Source of the DNA: an uncultured Ruminococcus sp.
Lineage (GTDB): Bacteria; Bacillota; Clostridia; Oscillospirales; Acutalibacteraceae
Direction of reading: 5' to 3'
Length of the DNA: 48,190 bases
Assembly (NCBI GenBank): GCA_905234015.1
Contig: CAJOFK010000011.1
Location: forward strand, 1-48,190
Shown here: positions 36,154 to 45,624 of the stretch, one piece after another
How the letters are laid out: every line of letters starts with the position of its first letter
Position numbering within the stretch: the stretch's first letter is position 1
The notes under the pieces: model-generated
What the model was told of the DNA's origin: nothing
Databases searched by the model: none
The model's input: only the letters and a program-made list of their open reading frames with translations
Made by a program: the position numbers and the translations under genes

Positions 36154-37429
36154 CGTACAGATTATCTCCTTTCACAACAACCTGGTCGTAGAGCTGGAGA
36201 GTTTCGTCGCTGAAAAGGACTCCTTCCTCCGGCATCGGGTCGCAGAGCACATAATCGCTTGCGGAGTAAAGGATTACAATCTCCTTAAAGATAAGCTCCG
36301 AACCGTGAAGAACGTATACGCCCTGAACCTTTTTCTTTTTTGATATCTTTTTACCGCTTTTATCCTTTACGGTTTTCTTAACGCAATCCTCGTGGATAGC
36401 TCTTTTCGAAACCTTAAGTCCCGTATAGGAAACGGTTGTAATATCGGTATTTTCGTTTCTCGCGTTAGCGATATATTTATTCATATAATTACACGATAAT
36501 ATCATTACACCGTTGTGCTTGCGGCTTTTCTGATTAATTGAATAAATCGTGCTCGGGATTTTCTCGGACATAATTGACGGCATAGATACATAAACCGATT
36601 CACCGCTGTTCTGAATTTTAGTAAGCATTACAGCGTCATCCGCAGACACCTTGCACGCAATATACCAGTTCGGGTTGGTAACAACCTTACCTACAGCGCT
36701 TTTAGGAACCTTTTTCTTTTTTATATTATCAAACTTCTTCGGAGTTAAGTCCTTAAGATTTTTTAGCTTAACGGTTTTTTCGTATCCGTCGCAGGATGAA
36801 ATAAAGTAACCTGCCTTTGAAGAAGAAAGAGTTCCTATTCTTCCGGAGCAGTTATTTTTAATTTTCTGCCTTTCTTTTCTTAGCTCGTTAATCTTGCTGT
36901 TAAAGGTTCTTACGCTTCCGGTAGTAATCTGACGGCCGCAAATCGAGAACAACAAATCCTCGCACGCGCTACCGGCGTCTATAAGTTTACCGTTATTTAC
37001 GTTTTCCGAGATTGAAATAATATTATTACTTATTTGAGTATTAAGTGTATCAAGACCGACGCTGTCTTTATAGTAGGATTTTGAGAGCGTTTTTAAGGTC
37101 TTAATCTGTTTATTTATATTAGAAATACGCTTACGGGAAACGGCGTCGTTTTCATTCCTGTAAATATCGGCAATAGTCTGGCCGCTGTTGACGTCATCTC
37201 CGTCATCAACGTTATATGACAGTACACCGTTATTATAATTCTTAACATAAGACTCTTCCCTGATAATAAAGGTTTTTGCCTGAATAACATTGGAAACCGT
37301 CTGAGATGTCGCTTCCTCGGTCTGAACAGCGTTAACAAAGTTAGCGCTTAAAATAAGATAAATAATATAAGCGATAATAAAAACAGACAGCAGTCCGATT
37401 ATAATTCTTTTAAATAATAATTTATCCAT
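36134..37429 (-). CDS. HlyD-like membrane protein of unknown function
   Basis: The 431-residue protein has one N-terminal membrane segment (about 9-30) and an extracytoplasmic region arranged like a membrane-fusion/adaptor protein: a split biotinyl-lipoyl half motif (NNGVLSYNVDDGDDVNSGQTIADIY, in part), a helical hairpin (about 95-200), the matching second half near SSSKAGYFISSCDGYEK and then a beta domain. The C-terminus has Lys-rich stretches. No transporter partner is adjacent. Such proteins occur next to the sepF/ylmE genes in many clostridia, which suggests an envelope or division role; this is inference. It starts immediately after the miaA stop (TAG-ATG). Confidence 0.7.
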   Translation of the reverse strand: MDKLLFKRIIIGLLSVFIIAYIIYLILSANFVNAVQTEEATSQTVSNVIQAKTFIIREESYVKNYNNGVLSYNVDDGDDVNSGQTIADIYRNENDAVSRKRISNINKQIKTLKTLSKSYYKDSVGLDTLNTQISNNIISISENVNNGKLIDAGSACEDLLFSICGRQITTGSVRTFNSKINELRKERQKIKNNCSGRIGTLSSSKAGYFISSCDGYEKTVKLKNLKDLTPKKFDNIKKKKVPKSAVGKVVTNPNWYIACKVSADDAVMLTKIQNSGESVYVSMPSIMSEKIPSTIYSINQKSRKHNGVMILSCNYMNKYIANARNENTDITTVSYTGLKVSKRAIHEDCVKKTVKDKSGKKISKKKKVQGVYVLHGSELIFKEIVILYSASDYVLCDPMPEEGVLFSDETLQLYDQVVVKGDNLYDGKVIH

Positions 37430-38368
37430 CTAAAATCCTCGATTTTTTAAAATATCCCTTACCAAATCTAATTGTTCTTCTTTAGTTTTATACTCGTCAA
37501 TATTTATCCATATAATACTTTCGTTACGCCTGAACCAAGTCAGCTGGCGCTTTGCGTAGTGACGGGTTTCAGTTTTTAACTTATCAATACATTCCTCAAG
37601 CGAAGCCTCGCCGTTAAAATACGGAATTAACTGCTTATAACCGATAGCTTTTGAGGAAGTATCGCTTAACTGAGAGTTCAAAACCTCCCTCGCTTCTTCA
37701 ACAAGGCCGTTTTCAACCATCATATCAACACGCTTGTTTATTCTATCATAAATATAGCTTCTGTCCTTGGCGGTAAGCCCGATTATAACGTAATCATACT
37801 GCGGTTCATCACTTCTGCTGTTTTCGTTCTGCTCGGTAATAGTCTTTCCCGTCGTTTTATAAAACTCGATAGCGCGCACAATACGCTTTACGTTCTTTTC
37901 TTCGTAAAGGCGCATATATGAATACGGGTCAAATTCAAGAAGCATCCTGAGCAGATATTCAACGCCATTTTTTTCGGCAAGCTCTGTAAGCTCGGCGCGA
38001 AGGTGCGAGTCGGAGCTGTTTTCCATAAACGAAATGCCGTTTATAAGGGAGTCGATATAAAGTCCGGTGCCGCCGCAAACAATCGGCAGCTTTCCCCTGC
38101 CTGATATATCCCTGATAACAGCCTGAGCGTCTTCAACAAATTTGCCGACGGAATATACTTCATCGGTATCGAGAAAATCAATCAGATGATGCTTAACGCC
38201 CTGCATTTCATCAGCGGAGGGCTTAGCGGTAGCGATATTCATACCGCGGTAAATCTGCATACTGTCGGCGGAAATAATCTCGCCGTCATATGCTTTAGCT
38301 ATTTCGATTGAAAGCCCGGTTTTTCCGGAAGCCGTAGGACCGACTATAACCAATAATTTCGTTTTCAT
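37430..38368 (-). CDS. miaA: tRNA dimethylallyltransferase
   Basis: The 312-residue enzyme adds the isopentenyl group to A37 of tRNAs reading U-starting codons. Walker-like GPTASGKTGLS, SADSMQIYRGMNIATAKP, GGTGLYIDSL and the C-terminal RHYAKRQLTWFRR are all present. The product i6A37 is the substrate of MiaB, encoded in the same cluster about 5 kb upstream. Confidence 0.96.
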   Translation of the reverse strand: MKTKLLVIVGPTASGKTGLSIEIAKAYDGEIISADSMQIYRGMNIATAKPSADEMQGVKHHLIDFLDTDEVYSVGKFVEDAQAVIRDISGRGKLPIVCGGTGLYIDSLINGISFMENSSDSHLRAELTELAEKNGVEYLLRMLLEFDPYSYMRLYEEKNVKRIVRAIEFYKTTGKTITEQNENSRSDEPQYDYVIIGLTAKDRSYIYDRINKRVDMMVENGLVEEAREVLNSQLSDTSSKAIGYKQLIPYFNGEASLEECIDKLKTETRHYAKRQLTWFRRNESIIWINIDEYKTKEEQLDLVRDILKNRGF

Positions 38369-38371
38369 AAG

Positions 38372-40369
38372 CTACACTATTCTTCCGAACTGTTTTTCAA
38401 GCTCGTACTTACTCATAACAATGCACACGGGACGTCCGTGCGGACAATAACGAAGCGTAGGATCCTCGTCAATTTTATTAGCGATATCCATAAGCTCTTC
38501 CTTAGTGCTGATATTACCGCCTTTTATCGCCGCCCGGCAGGCAACGTTGTGGTAAATCCAGTCCATCTTTTCGCTTCGGATATCTATTTTATTCTTAGCG
38601 ATATATCCCGCCATCTCGATTACCGACGATTCAATATCGTCAAGCTCAAGATACTGAGGAGCAGCTCTTACTATAAGAGTTCCGCTGCCGAAATCCTCAA
38701 CATCAAAAGCACATTCCTTAAACATATCAAGATTTGCGATTGCTGCCTCGTAATCATTTTTATTAAGAGTTACCGTAGCAGGCTGAAGCAAAAGCTGTGA
38801 AAATCCCGCTCCGCGCTCCTTTTTAAGCTTTTCGTATATCATACGCTCGTGAGCGGCGTGCTTATCGATAACTACAATCTCCTTATCGTTCTTTTCAACA
38901 AAGATGAAGGTTCTGAACGCCTCGCCGATAAACGTAAGCTTATTCTTCGGCTCTTCATAAAGAGGCTTAATCTCCTGAACCTCAGGTTCTTCAACGGGAG
39001 GTTTTTCAAGAGGCTTTATAAGCTCCTCATCGGGAATATCAGCGGTTACAGGTTTACTTTCAGATACAATTACTGTATCAACAGGCTCCTTCTTACTCTC
39101 AACCGCTTTCTCAATAACCTTTTCAATTTTTCCCTCACGCTTAACCGCCTGCTTTGAATAGATATCAAGCGGCGACTCAACGTCACAAACGCTCGCTTTT
39201 AAGCTATCGGAGGGCTGAACGGTTTTAATAATCTGTTCAAGCTGTGAGATAGGATCTTCATTTTTCTTTTTAGTTTCCTTATTAAAAACGGCAGGAGCTG
39301 CAACGAACGGAGTCTGCTTCTTGATATCAAAGAACGCGTCGTCACGCCTTACGTTATTAAAGGTAATATTCTTACGCTCATCGTTATTCTGAAGAGAGGT
39401 TTTTACCGAATGATAAACCGCGTCAAAAACGGAACGCTCGTTAATAAACCTTACCTCAATTTTTGATGGATGCACGTTAACGTCAATCGCCTCAAAAGGA
39501 ACAGTTATATGTAATACGCAGGCAGGGAACTTTCCCACCATTACGCTGCCCTTACACGCTTCCTCAATAGCCGCCATAGCAGTCATCGACTTAACATAAC
39601 GTCCGTTTATAAAGAAGTTCTGCATACCGCGGTTGGGGCGTGCGTTAACCGGCTTTGAGATATATCCCTGAACCTTAATACCGTTAAGCTCATAATCAAC
39701 GGGAATAAGTCCGCTTGCAAAATCTCTTCCGAAAACGGAATAAATCGCCGATTTCAGCTTACCGTCGCCGGAGGTATTAAGCACACGCTTTCCGTCACGA
39801 ATAAAGGTAAAAGCAATCTCGGGATGAGATAAAGCGACTTTATCAACAACATTAGCGACTGCGTTGCCCTCAGCCCTGTCTTTTTTAAGAAACTTCATTC
39901 GCGCAGGAATGTTATAAAACAAATCCCTTACGATTATTGTTGTACCCACGGGACATCCGGCGTCCTCAAAGGAAATTTCCTCGCCGCCGTCAATCTCATA
40001 GGATGAACCGATATCCTCGTTAATGTTTCTTGTTAAAAGCTGAAGTCTTGAAACTGAGGAAATCGACGAAAGCGCCTCTCCCCTGAATCCGAGGGTTGAG
40101 ATACTGTCGAGGTCGTTTTCGAGCTTAATCTTACTCGTAGCGTGCGGTAAAAACGCGAGCTTTATATCGTCTCTCATAATTCCACAGCCGTCATCGGTTA
40201 CTCTCATAAATGTAATGCCGCCGTTCTGGATTTCCACGGTAATATTACAAGCACCGGCATCTATTGAATTTTCAATAAGCTCCTTAACAGCAGAGGCAGG
40301 TCTTTCAACAACCTCGCCCGCGGCTATCAGCTCGGCAACGTGTTTATCCAGTACGTTAATGACACCCAT
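38372..40369 (-). CDS. mutL: DNA mismatch repair protein MutL
   Basis: The 665-residue protein has the GHKL ATPase domain (ELIENSIDAGA, TDDGCGI, TLGFRGEAL), a long low-complexity linker (about 330-470, Glu/Pro/Lys-rich) and a C-terminal endonuclease domain. The endonuclease motif appears as DKHAAHERMIYE, and ACRAAIKGG and CPHGRP are also present, so this MutL should nick DNA as in Bacillus. Starts 14 bp after mutS. Confidence 0.96.
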   Translation of the reverse strand: MGVINVLDKHVAELIAAGEVVERPASAVKELIENSIDAGACNITVEIQNGGITFMRVTDDGCGIMRDDIKLAFLPHATSKIKLENDLDSISTLGFRGEALSSISSVSRLQLLTRNINEDIGSSYEIDGGEEISFEDAGCPVGTTIIVRDLFYNIPARMKFLKKDRAEGNAVANVVDKVALSHPEIAFTFIRDGKRVLNTSGDGKLKSAIYSVFGRDFASGLIPVDYELNGIKVQGYISKPVNARPNRGMQNFFINGRYVKSMTAMAAIEEACKGSVMVGKFPACVLHITVPFEAIDVNVHPSKIEVRFINERSVFDAVYHSVKTSLQNNDERKNITFNNVRRDDAFFDIKKQTPFVAAPAVFNKETKKKNEDPISQLEQIIKTVQPSDSLKASVCDVESPLDIYSKQAVKREGKIEKVIEKAVESKKEPVDTVIVSESKPVTADIPDEELIKPLEKPPVEEPEVQEIKPLYEEPKNKLTFIGEAFRTFIFVEKNDKEIVVIDKHAAHERMIYEKLKKERGAGFSQLLLQPATVTLNKNDYEAAIANLDMFKECAFDVEDFGSGTLIVRAAPQYLELDDIESSVIEMAGYIAKNKIDIRSEKMDWIYHNVACRAAIKGGNISTKEELMDIANKIDEDPTLRYCPHGRPVCIVMSKYELEKQFGRIV

Positions 40370-40383
40370 TTATTTTTCACCGC

Positions 40384-42981
40384 CTAAATCATATTTTTTA
40401 ATTCATAAAGAAGATTCATAGCCTCAATCGGAGTGAGGGTATTTAAATCTATACTGTTTAGTTTTTCACTTACTGCTGAGTCTATGCTCGGAAGCAGGCT
40501 CAGCTGTTCTATATCCTGAGCGGATTTTTTAGGCTTACTCTTAACTGAATCAGAGTTATTTCCGCTTTCTAAATCAGCAAGGATTTCCTTAGCCCGGTTT
40601 GTAATATAATCGGGAATTCCGGCAAGCTTGGCAACCTCTATTCCGTAGCTGTCGTCAGCTCCTCCGGGGACAATTCTCCTCAGGAAGGTAATATCGTCGC
40701 CTTTCTTTTTAACGGCGATATTGAAGTTATTAACGCCCTCAATGCTCTCCTCAAGCACGGTAAGCTCGTGATAGTGAGTAGCGAAAAGCGCCTTTGCGCC
40801 TAGCTTTTTCTTATCGGCGACATATTCAAGCACCGCCCTCGCGATACTCATACCGTCAAAGGTCGAGGTACCCCTGCCGATTTCATCAAGTATAAGCAGA
40901 GATTTTGAGGTAGCGTTAGTTACAATATTAGCAACCTCGCTCATTTCAACCATAAATGTTGACTGTCCCGAGGCTAAATCATCAGATGCGCCAACACGGG
41001 TGAATATACTGTCAACAATTCCGATTTCAGCCGAAGACGCCGGCACGAAGCTGCCGATTTGAGCCATAAGCACAATAAGCGCTACCTGGCGCATATAGGT
41101 TGATTTACCCGCCATATTCGGACCGGTTATTATCGCTACCCTGTTAGCTGAGCAGTTGAGAAAAACGTCATTCGGCACAAACGGAGCTCCCTTTAACAAC
41201 AACTCAACAACAGGATGGCGGCTGTCCTTAAGAATAATATTATCCTTAAGATTTACGTCGGGACGGACGTATCTGTTATCAGACGCAACGTTAGCGAGCG
41301 AAACGAGTACGTCGAGCGAAGCAATCGCTCCGGCAGTTTTCTGAATACGCTCAAGCTGAGAAGCGACATTCTTTCTTATATCGTCAAAAAGTCTGTATTC
41401 AAGCGCATACGCCTTATCCTTTGCGCCGAGTATTCTTCCCTCAATACCCTTTAATTCCTGCGTAATATATCGTTCGCAGTTTGTTAAGGTCTGCTTTCTT
41501 ATATAAGTTTCCGGTACCAAATCCTTATAGGAATTGGTAACCTCAATATAGTAACCGAATACGCGGTTATAACCGACTCTAAGCTTCGGAATCTTAGTCA
41601 GCTCGCGCTGCTCCTCCTCAATTTTAGAGAGAATTCCGGTCGAGTTGTTCATATCCTCGGACACTTTATCAAGTTCCTCGTTATATCCGGGCTTAATTAT
41701 TCCGCCCTCTTTAACGGAAAACGGAGGTTCCTCAACTATAGCGTCGTCAATCAGCTTATAAATATCCTCGAGAGTATCGAGATTATTATATATCTGCTTA
41801 AGCATACTTGACTTACAGTCTTTAAGCAGCTCTTTAATCTGAGGCATTCTCTCGATAGCAGAAGCAAGGGAGCGGAGCTCCCTGCCCTTAGCGGAACCGT
41901 AGACTATATTAGTCATAAGTCTTTCGATATCGAAAATGCCTACAAGCGCCGCGGTTAAATCAAGCCGCAAAACAGTTTCGTTAACAAGCTCCTCGACGGC
42001 ACTCTGACGGTTGATTATCTTAGTTACGTTTAAAAGCGGTTTTTCAATCCAATTTCTTAGCAGGCGCTTACCCATAGAGGTTTTGGTCTTATCAAGCACC
42101 CATAAAAGCGAGCCTCGCTTTTCCTTAGCGAGCATAGTCTGAGTAAGCTCGAGATTTCTCTGAGTATTGAAATCCAACTTCATAAACTGATTTTCAGAAA
42201 AGAGATTGATATGATTAATTCTCTCAAGTCCGTTTTTCTGAGTATTTTTAAGATATGTAATAAGCGCGCCGAGAGCGCAGATAATCAGCTTATTATCCCG
42301 AACTAGCTCAAAATCAGCGGAGAACTGATTTTTAACCGTATCCTCGCAAATCATATACGCAAAGCTTTCATCGGGCAGCATTTCTACCGATGTGGAAAGC
42401 TTATCCTTAATAAAAGGAGAAAGTTCCTTATACTCTACAACATCTCCGCCGATAAGAATTTCGCGGGGATTGTAGCCGGAAAGCTGGCTTTTTATCTTCT
42501 CGATAAAATCCTTGCCTGTAAAGCCCGTAGCGTATAATTCTCCTGTAGAAATATCGCAGAAGCACATCGCAATATTCTTCTTCTCAGCATATATACAGCA
42601 GATATAGTTATTACGGCTTTCATCAAGCATACTGCTCTCGATAACCGTTCCGGGAGTTACAACGCGTACGATATCTCTTTGAACGATTGATTTAGCCTTA
42701 GAAGGATCCTCCATCTGCTCACAGATAGCAACCTTATATCCCTTTTGAACCAGCCTTGCGATATAGCTATCGCAGCTGTGATAAGGCACGCCGCACATCG
42801 GTGCTCTCTCTTTAAGGCCGCAATCTCTCCCGGTCAGAGTGAGTTCAAGTTCTTTTGACGCAAGCTTAGCGTCCTCGAAAAACATCTCATAAAAATCGCC
42901 CAGTCTGAAAAAGAGGATACAGTCTTTATTTTCATCTTTAATTTTTAAATACTGCTGCATCATCGGCGACAGTTTTTCCAC
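40384..42981 (-). CDS. mutS: DNA mismatch repair protein MutS
   Basis: The 865-residue protein is a full MutS1. The mismatch-reading Phe-x-Glu is in GDFYEMFFEDA. The connector, lever and clamp domains follow; the ATPase has Walker A GPNMAGKSTYMRQ, signature region DDLASGQSTFMVEM and Walker B LLILDEIGRGTSTFDG. A C-terminal helix-turn-helix and dimerisation tail end the protein. Followed by mutL in the same transcript. Confidence 0.97.
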   Translation of the reverse strand: MEKLSPMMQQYLKIKDENKDCILFFRLGDFYEMFFEDAKLASKELELTLTGRDCGLKERAPMCGVPYHSCDSYIARLVQKGYKVAICEQMEDPSKAKSIVQRDIVRVVTPGTVIESSMLDESRNNYICCIYAEKKNIAMCFCDISTGELYATGFTGKDFIEKIKSQLSGYNPREILIGGDVVEYKELSPFIKDKLSTSVEMLPDESFAYMICEDTVKNQFSADFELVRDNKLIICALGALITYLKNTQKNGLERINHINLFSENQFMKLDFNTQRNLELTQTMLAKEKRGSLLWVLDKTKTSMGKRLLRNWIEKPLLNVTKIINRQSAVEELVNETVLRLDLTAALVGIFDIERLMTNIVYGSAKGRELRSLASAIERMPQIKELLKDCKSSMLKQIYNNLDTLEDIYKLIDDAIVEEPPFSVKEGGIIKPGYNEELDKVSEDMNNSTGILSKIEEEQRELTKIPKLRVGYNRVFGYYIEVTNSYKDLVPETYIRKQTLTNCERYITQELKGIEGRILGAKDKAYALEYRLFDDIRKNVASQLERIQKTAGAIASLDVLVSLANVASDNRYVRPDVNLKDNIILKDSRHPVVELLLKGAPFVPNDVFLNCSANRVAIITGPNMAGKSTYMRQVALIVLMAQIGSFVPASSAEIGIVDSIFTRVGASDDLASGQSTFMVEMSEVANIVTNATSKSLLILDEIGRGTSTFDGMSIARAVLEYVADKKKLGAKALFATHYHELTVLEESIEGVNNFNIAVKKKGDDITFLRRIVPGGADDSYGIEVAKLAGIPDYITNRAKEILADLESGNNSDSVKSKPKKSAQDIEQLSLLPSIDSAVSEKLNSIDLNTLTPIEAMNLLYELKNMI

Positions 42982-43016
42982 TTTTACTCACTCCTTTCAT
43001 AATTTATAGTATTAAC

Positions 43017-43421
43017 TCAGCCACAGCCGCCGCAGGTTGAGCAGCTTCCTGTACATGAGCTTGATACATCCGTTGTTTCGGGATCATCTCCGGCGATTGA
43101 GTTCTGCAATATAGTCATAACCCGTCCGGAAATTGTATCAAACTCCTGCTTAGCTTCGTTATAAGCTTTCATATTCTCGTTAGCCATAATATCGGCGTAA
43201 ACGCTCTGCATTTCCTTAGTATATTTAGCGATTTTTTCGCCGTCCTTATCAACCTTCTGAGTTTCAACGTTGAGATTAAGTCTTTTAAGATTAAACTCCT
43301 TAATAAGCTCCTGAAGCTCAGCATCGGCGTCAGCGTTCTTTTCGGCATCTTTCATCTTTATATAAGATTCCTCCTGCTGAATAAGCTTACCGAGCTCTCT
43401 TGTCTTTTCAATTAAGTCCAT
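43017..43421 (-). CDS. YlbF/YmcA family protein with C-terminal Cys cluster
   Basis: The 134-residue helical protein belongs to the YlbF/YmcA family. In Bacillus, YlbF, YmcA and YaaT (RicF, RicA, RicT) form an iron-sulfur complex that influences RNase Y and sporulation/biofilm phosphorelay. The C-terminus holds four Cys (C123, C127, C130, C133; SCTGSCSTCGGCG), a likely metal- or cluster-binding tail. Its place between miaB and mutS matches that of ymcA in Bacillus (ymcB-ymcA-cotE-mutS-mutL), here without cotE. It starts two bases after the miaB stop. Whether it acts as RicA or RicF is undecided. Confidence 0.82.
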   Translation of the reverse strand: MDLIEKTRELGKLIQQEESYIKMKDAEKNADADAELQELIKEFNLKRLNLNVETQKVDKDGEKIAKYTKEMQSVYADIMANENMKAYNEAKQEFDTISGRVMTILQNSIAGDDPETTDVSSSCTGSCSTCGGCG

Positions 43422-43423
43422 AA

Positions 43424-44854
43424 TTACTCCTTTATTTTACCTTTTAATATCCAATTTCCCGCATCGGTAACCTCAACATCCTGAAAGGTTCCGATTAACT
43501 GCGGAGAAGCCTTTGCTTCAACAATTATATTTCCCGAGGTACGGCAGTTAAGTATACCGTCCTTACCCTTTTCGGACTCTACAAGAACCCTCTGCGTTGT
43601 TCCTACCATAGCCCTGCAGCGCTTTGAGGCAATCTCCTCCTGAACGTCGAGAAGCTCTCTGAACCATTTTGACTTTTCCTCGGCGGAAATCGGGTCGTCC
43701 ATTTCAGCAGCGGGAGTTCCGACTCTCGGAGAGTAAATAAACGTAAACAGCGAGGTAAACTCAACCTCTCTTATAAGCGATAAGGTTTCCTTAAAGTCCT
43801 CGTAGGTTTCTCCCGGGAAACCGACTATAACGTCGCTCGTTAGCGAAACATCGGGGATTCTCTCCTTAGCGTAATTGACGATTTCGAGATATTTTTTCCT
43901 ATCATAATGACGGTTCATAAGCTTTAGTATTCTGGTTGAACCCGACTGGAACGGAAGGTGCAGGTGCTTGCTTATGTGCTTTGAGGAAGCTATAGTATCT
44001 ATAAGCTCCTTAGTACAATCCTTCGGATGTGACGTCATAAACCTGAGCCAATAATCACCCTCGATACTGTCTATCTCGGAAATAAGCTGAGAGAAGCTTA
44101 CGCCGTCCTTTAAATTCTTACCGTAAGAGTTTACGTTCTGACCGAGGAGGGTTATATCTTTATAGCCCTTACCTATCATTTCACGAGCCTCGTTTAAGAT
44201 TATATCCTTTTTACGGCTTCGCTCTCTGCCTCTTACATAAGGCACGATGCAGTATGTGCAGAAATTGTTGCAGCCGTACATAATCGGGAGCCAGCCCTTA
44301 AAGCTGCCGTCACGCTTAACCGGAATACCCTCATGGATAAGGCTGTCGTCGTTATCTCTTAAATATACTCTCTTTCCGCTTGAAAGAGCTTTGTATAAAA
44401 GCTCAGGGAAAAGATGAAGCGCGTGAGTTCCGAATACAAGCCCTACATACGGGAAGCTCTTATACATCCTGTCGGCAATATGCTTTTGCTCCATCATACA
44501 GCCGCATAAAGCTATCAAAGTATCGGGATATTTACGCTTTAAGTTCTTAAGCGCTCCGACATTACCGAAAATCCTGTCCTCGGCGTGCTCACGCACGGCG
44601 CAGGTATTAAAAAGGATAAAATCAGCGTTATCGGGCTCGTCCTCAAACTCAAATCCCGCCTTTGAAAGCATACCTTTAATAAGCTCTCCGTCAGCGACAT
44701 TCTGCTGACAGCCGTAGGTATGAATATAAGCTACAGGCTTGTCCCCGCGCTTACGGGTTTCCATTATTTCATATATAAGATTAAGGTACTCGCTTTGAGT
44801 ATCATTAAAGTTATATAATGTACCGTATTTTTCTATCAAGACAAATTGCCCCAA
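43424..44854 (-). CDS. miaB: tRNA methylthiotransferase MiaB
   Basis: The radical SAM methylthiotransferase converts i6A37 to ms2i6A37 in tRNA. The N-terminal UPF0004 domain has three cluster Cys (YGCQQN, FNTCAVRE, LCGCMM). The radical SAM motif is CNNFCTYC followed by VPYVRGRERSR, which separates MiaB from MtaB-type enzymes. A C-terminal TRAM domain ends the protein. The start is uncertain: 476 residues from a TTG at 44854, or five fewer from a TTG at 44839; no ATG fits. A strong promoter lies about 20 bp upstream of the first TTG. Confidence 0.93.
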   Translation of the reverse strand: MGQFVLIEKYGTLYNFNDTQSEYLNLIYEIMETRKRGDKPVAYIHTYGCQQNVADGELIKGMLSKAGFEFEDEPDNADFILFNTCAVREHAEDRIFGNVGALKNLKRKYPDTLIALCGCMMEQKHIADRMYKSFPYVGLVFGTHALHLFPELLYKALSSGKRVYLRDNDDSLIHEGIPVKRDGSFKGWLPIMYGCNNFCTYCIVPYVRGRERSRKKDIILNEAREMIGKGYKDITLLGQNVNSYGKNLKDGVSFSQLISEIDSIEGDYWLRFMTSHPKDCTKELIDTIASSKHISKHLHLPFQSGSTRILKLMNRHYDRKKYLEIVNYAKERIPDVSLTSDVIVGFPGETYEDFKETLSLIREVEFTSLFTFIYSPRVGTPAAEMDDPISAEEKSKWFRELLDVQEEIASKRCRAMVGTTQRVLVESEKGKDGILNCRTSGNIIVEAKASPQLIGTFQDVEVTDAGNWILKGKIKE

Positions 44855-44874
44855 TCTAATCCACTATCCATAGA

Positions 44875-44903
44875 ATTATAGCACAAAATCTACCATAATA
44901 CAA
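44875..44903 (-). promoter_or_regulatory. Sigma-A promoter of the miaB-mutSL cluster
   Basis: TTGTAT (44898-44903) and TATAAT (44875-44880) are 17 bp apart on the minus strand, with TG one base before the -10. The -35 lies in the loop, and the spacer in one arm, of a perfect inverted repeat (44880-44916). Confidence 0.8.
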
Positions 44904-44916
44904 TAGATTTTGTGCT
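44880..44916. repeat. Perfect 13-bp inverted repeat over the miaB promoter
   Basis: AGCACAAAATCTA (44880-44892) and TAGATTTTGTGCT (44904-44916) are exact complements with an 11-bp loop. On neither strand is it followed by a T-run, so it is not a standard terminator. It overlaps the promoter, which suggests an operator for a dimeric regulator. Confidence 0.7.
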
Positions 44917-44948
44917 AAAAAATTTCTATATTTTGTGTTTATTTATTT

Positions 44949-45590
44949 TCATCTCACAATATCTGCGTATGTTGAGGGTATTGAACCCACAATTACGGTC
45001 TGAGCAATCTCATAATCGGTTTTAAAAACAACCTCGTCGCCGTACTCGGGGCTTAGTGAAATCAACCTGGTTTTTACCGTAAGGCTGATATGATGAACAG
45101 TCTGATTTACTCCTCCGCTTTTGAAGCTGCTTTTCAGCTTGCAGTTAACGGAACCGGTAAGATTAAAATTTATATTCACCTCCGGTCCAAGCGTGCTTAA
45201 AAGCGTAATATCGGTAAACGCTCCGAGCGGAAGCGAAAAAGTATACTGCTTATTCTTATCAAGCTCCCTTTGAACAAGCTCGCTTACCCCCGATTTTATT
45301 TTATTGACGGCAACTGAATTTATTGAAATTGCCTCAACATTACCCGAGTCCGAGTATTTAATAACCGCTAAATCATCATATTTAATATTATAATCATCAA
45401 TTACTTTCGTAACGCACTTCCCTATTATTTTTGATGAGACTGATTTAGACTGCTTTAAAATACATTTTTTCGTAAAAGGTACCGCCTGAGCCTCAAATAA
45501 AATCGTAATTAAAAGCAAAAAGGCTAATACCAAAGCAATAGTTTTTCTCAGCTTTTTATGTATTCTTGAGATTTTATTTTTATAAAGCAA
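44949..45590 (-). CDS. yunB: Sporulation protein YunB
   Basis: The 213-residue protein has a basic N-terminus, one membrane segment (about 17-35), and a soluble domain with the YunB pattern (VIDDYNIKYDDLAVIKYSDSG, FSLPLGAFTDITLLSTLGP in part, VKTRLISLSPEYG). In Bacillus, yunB is expressed in the mother cell under sigma-E and is needed for normal sporulation. The only usable start is the TTG at 45590: its Shine-Dalgarno GAGGGGTG lies inside the right arm of the preceding hairpin, so the gene is unusually placed for translation. Confidence 0.85.
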   Translation of the reverse strand: MLYKNKISRIHKKLRKTIALVLAFLLLITILFEAQAVPFTKKCILKQSKSVSSKIIGKCVTKVIDDYNIKYDDLAVIKYSDSGNVEAISINSVAVNKIKSGVSELVQRELDKNKQYTFSLPLGAFTDITLLSTLGPEVNINFNLTGSVNCKLKSSFKSGGVNQTVHHISLTVKTRLISLSPEYGDEVVFKTDYEIAQTVIVGSIPSTYADIVR

Positions 45591-45624
45591 AAAACACCCC
45601 TCGTCATTCTATACGAGAGGTGTT
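45591..45624 (-). terminator. Hairpin ending the CD1247-like gene, contains yunB ribosome site
   Basis: On the minus strand AACACCTCTCGT pairs with ACGAGGGGTGTT around ATAGAATG, followed by TTTTGC. It is a good terminator 12 bp after the upstream stop codon. The GAGGGGTG in its right arm is also the only ribosome binding site for yunB, so folding would hide it. Confidence 0.75.

Noticed and set aside
44880..44916. Terminator of yunB
   Set aside because: The perfect stem is not followed by a T-run on the minus strand and it overlaps a strong promoter; kept as an operator candidate instead.
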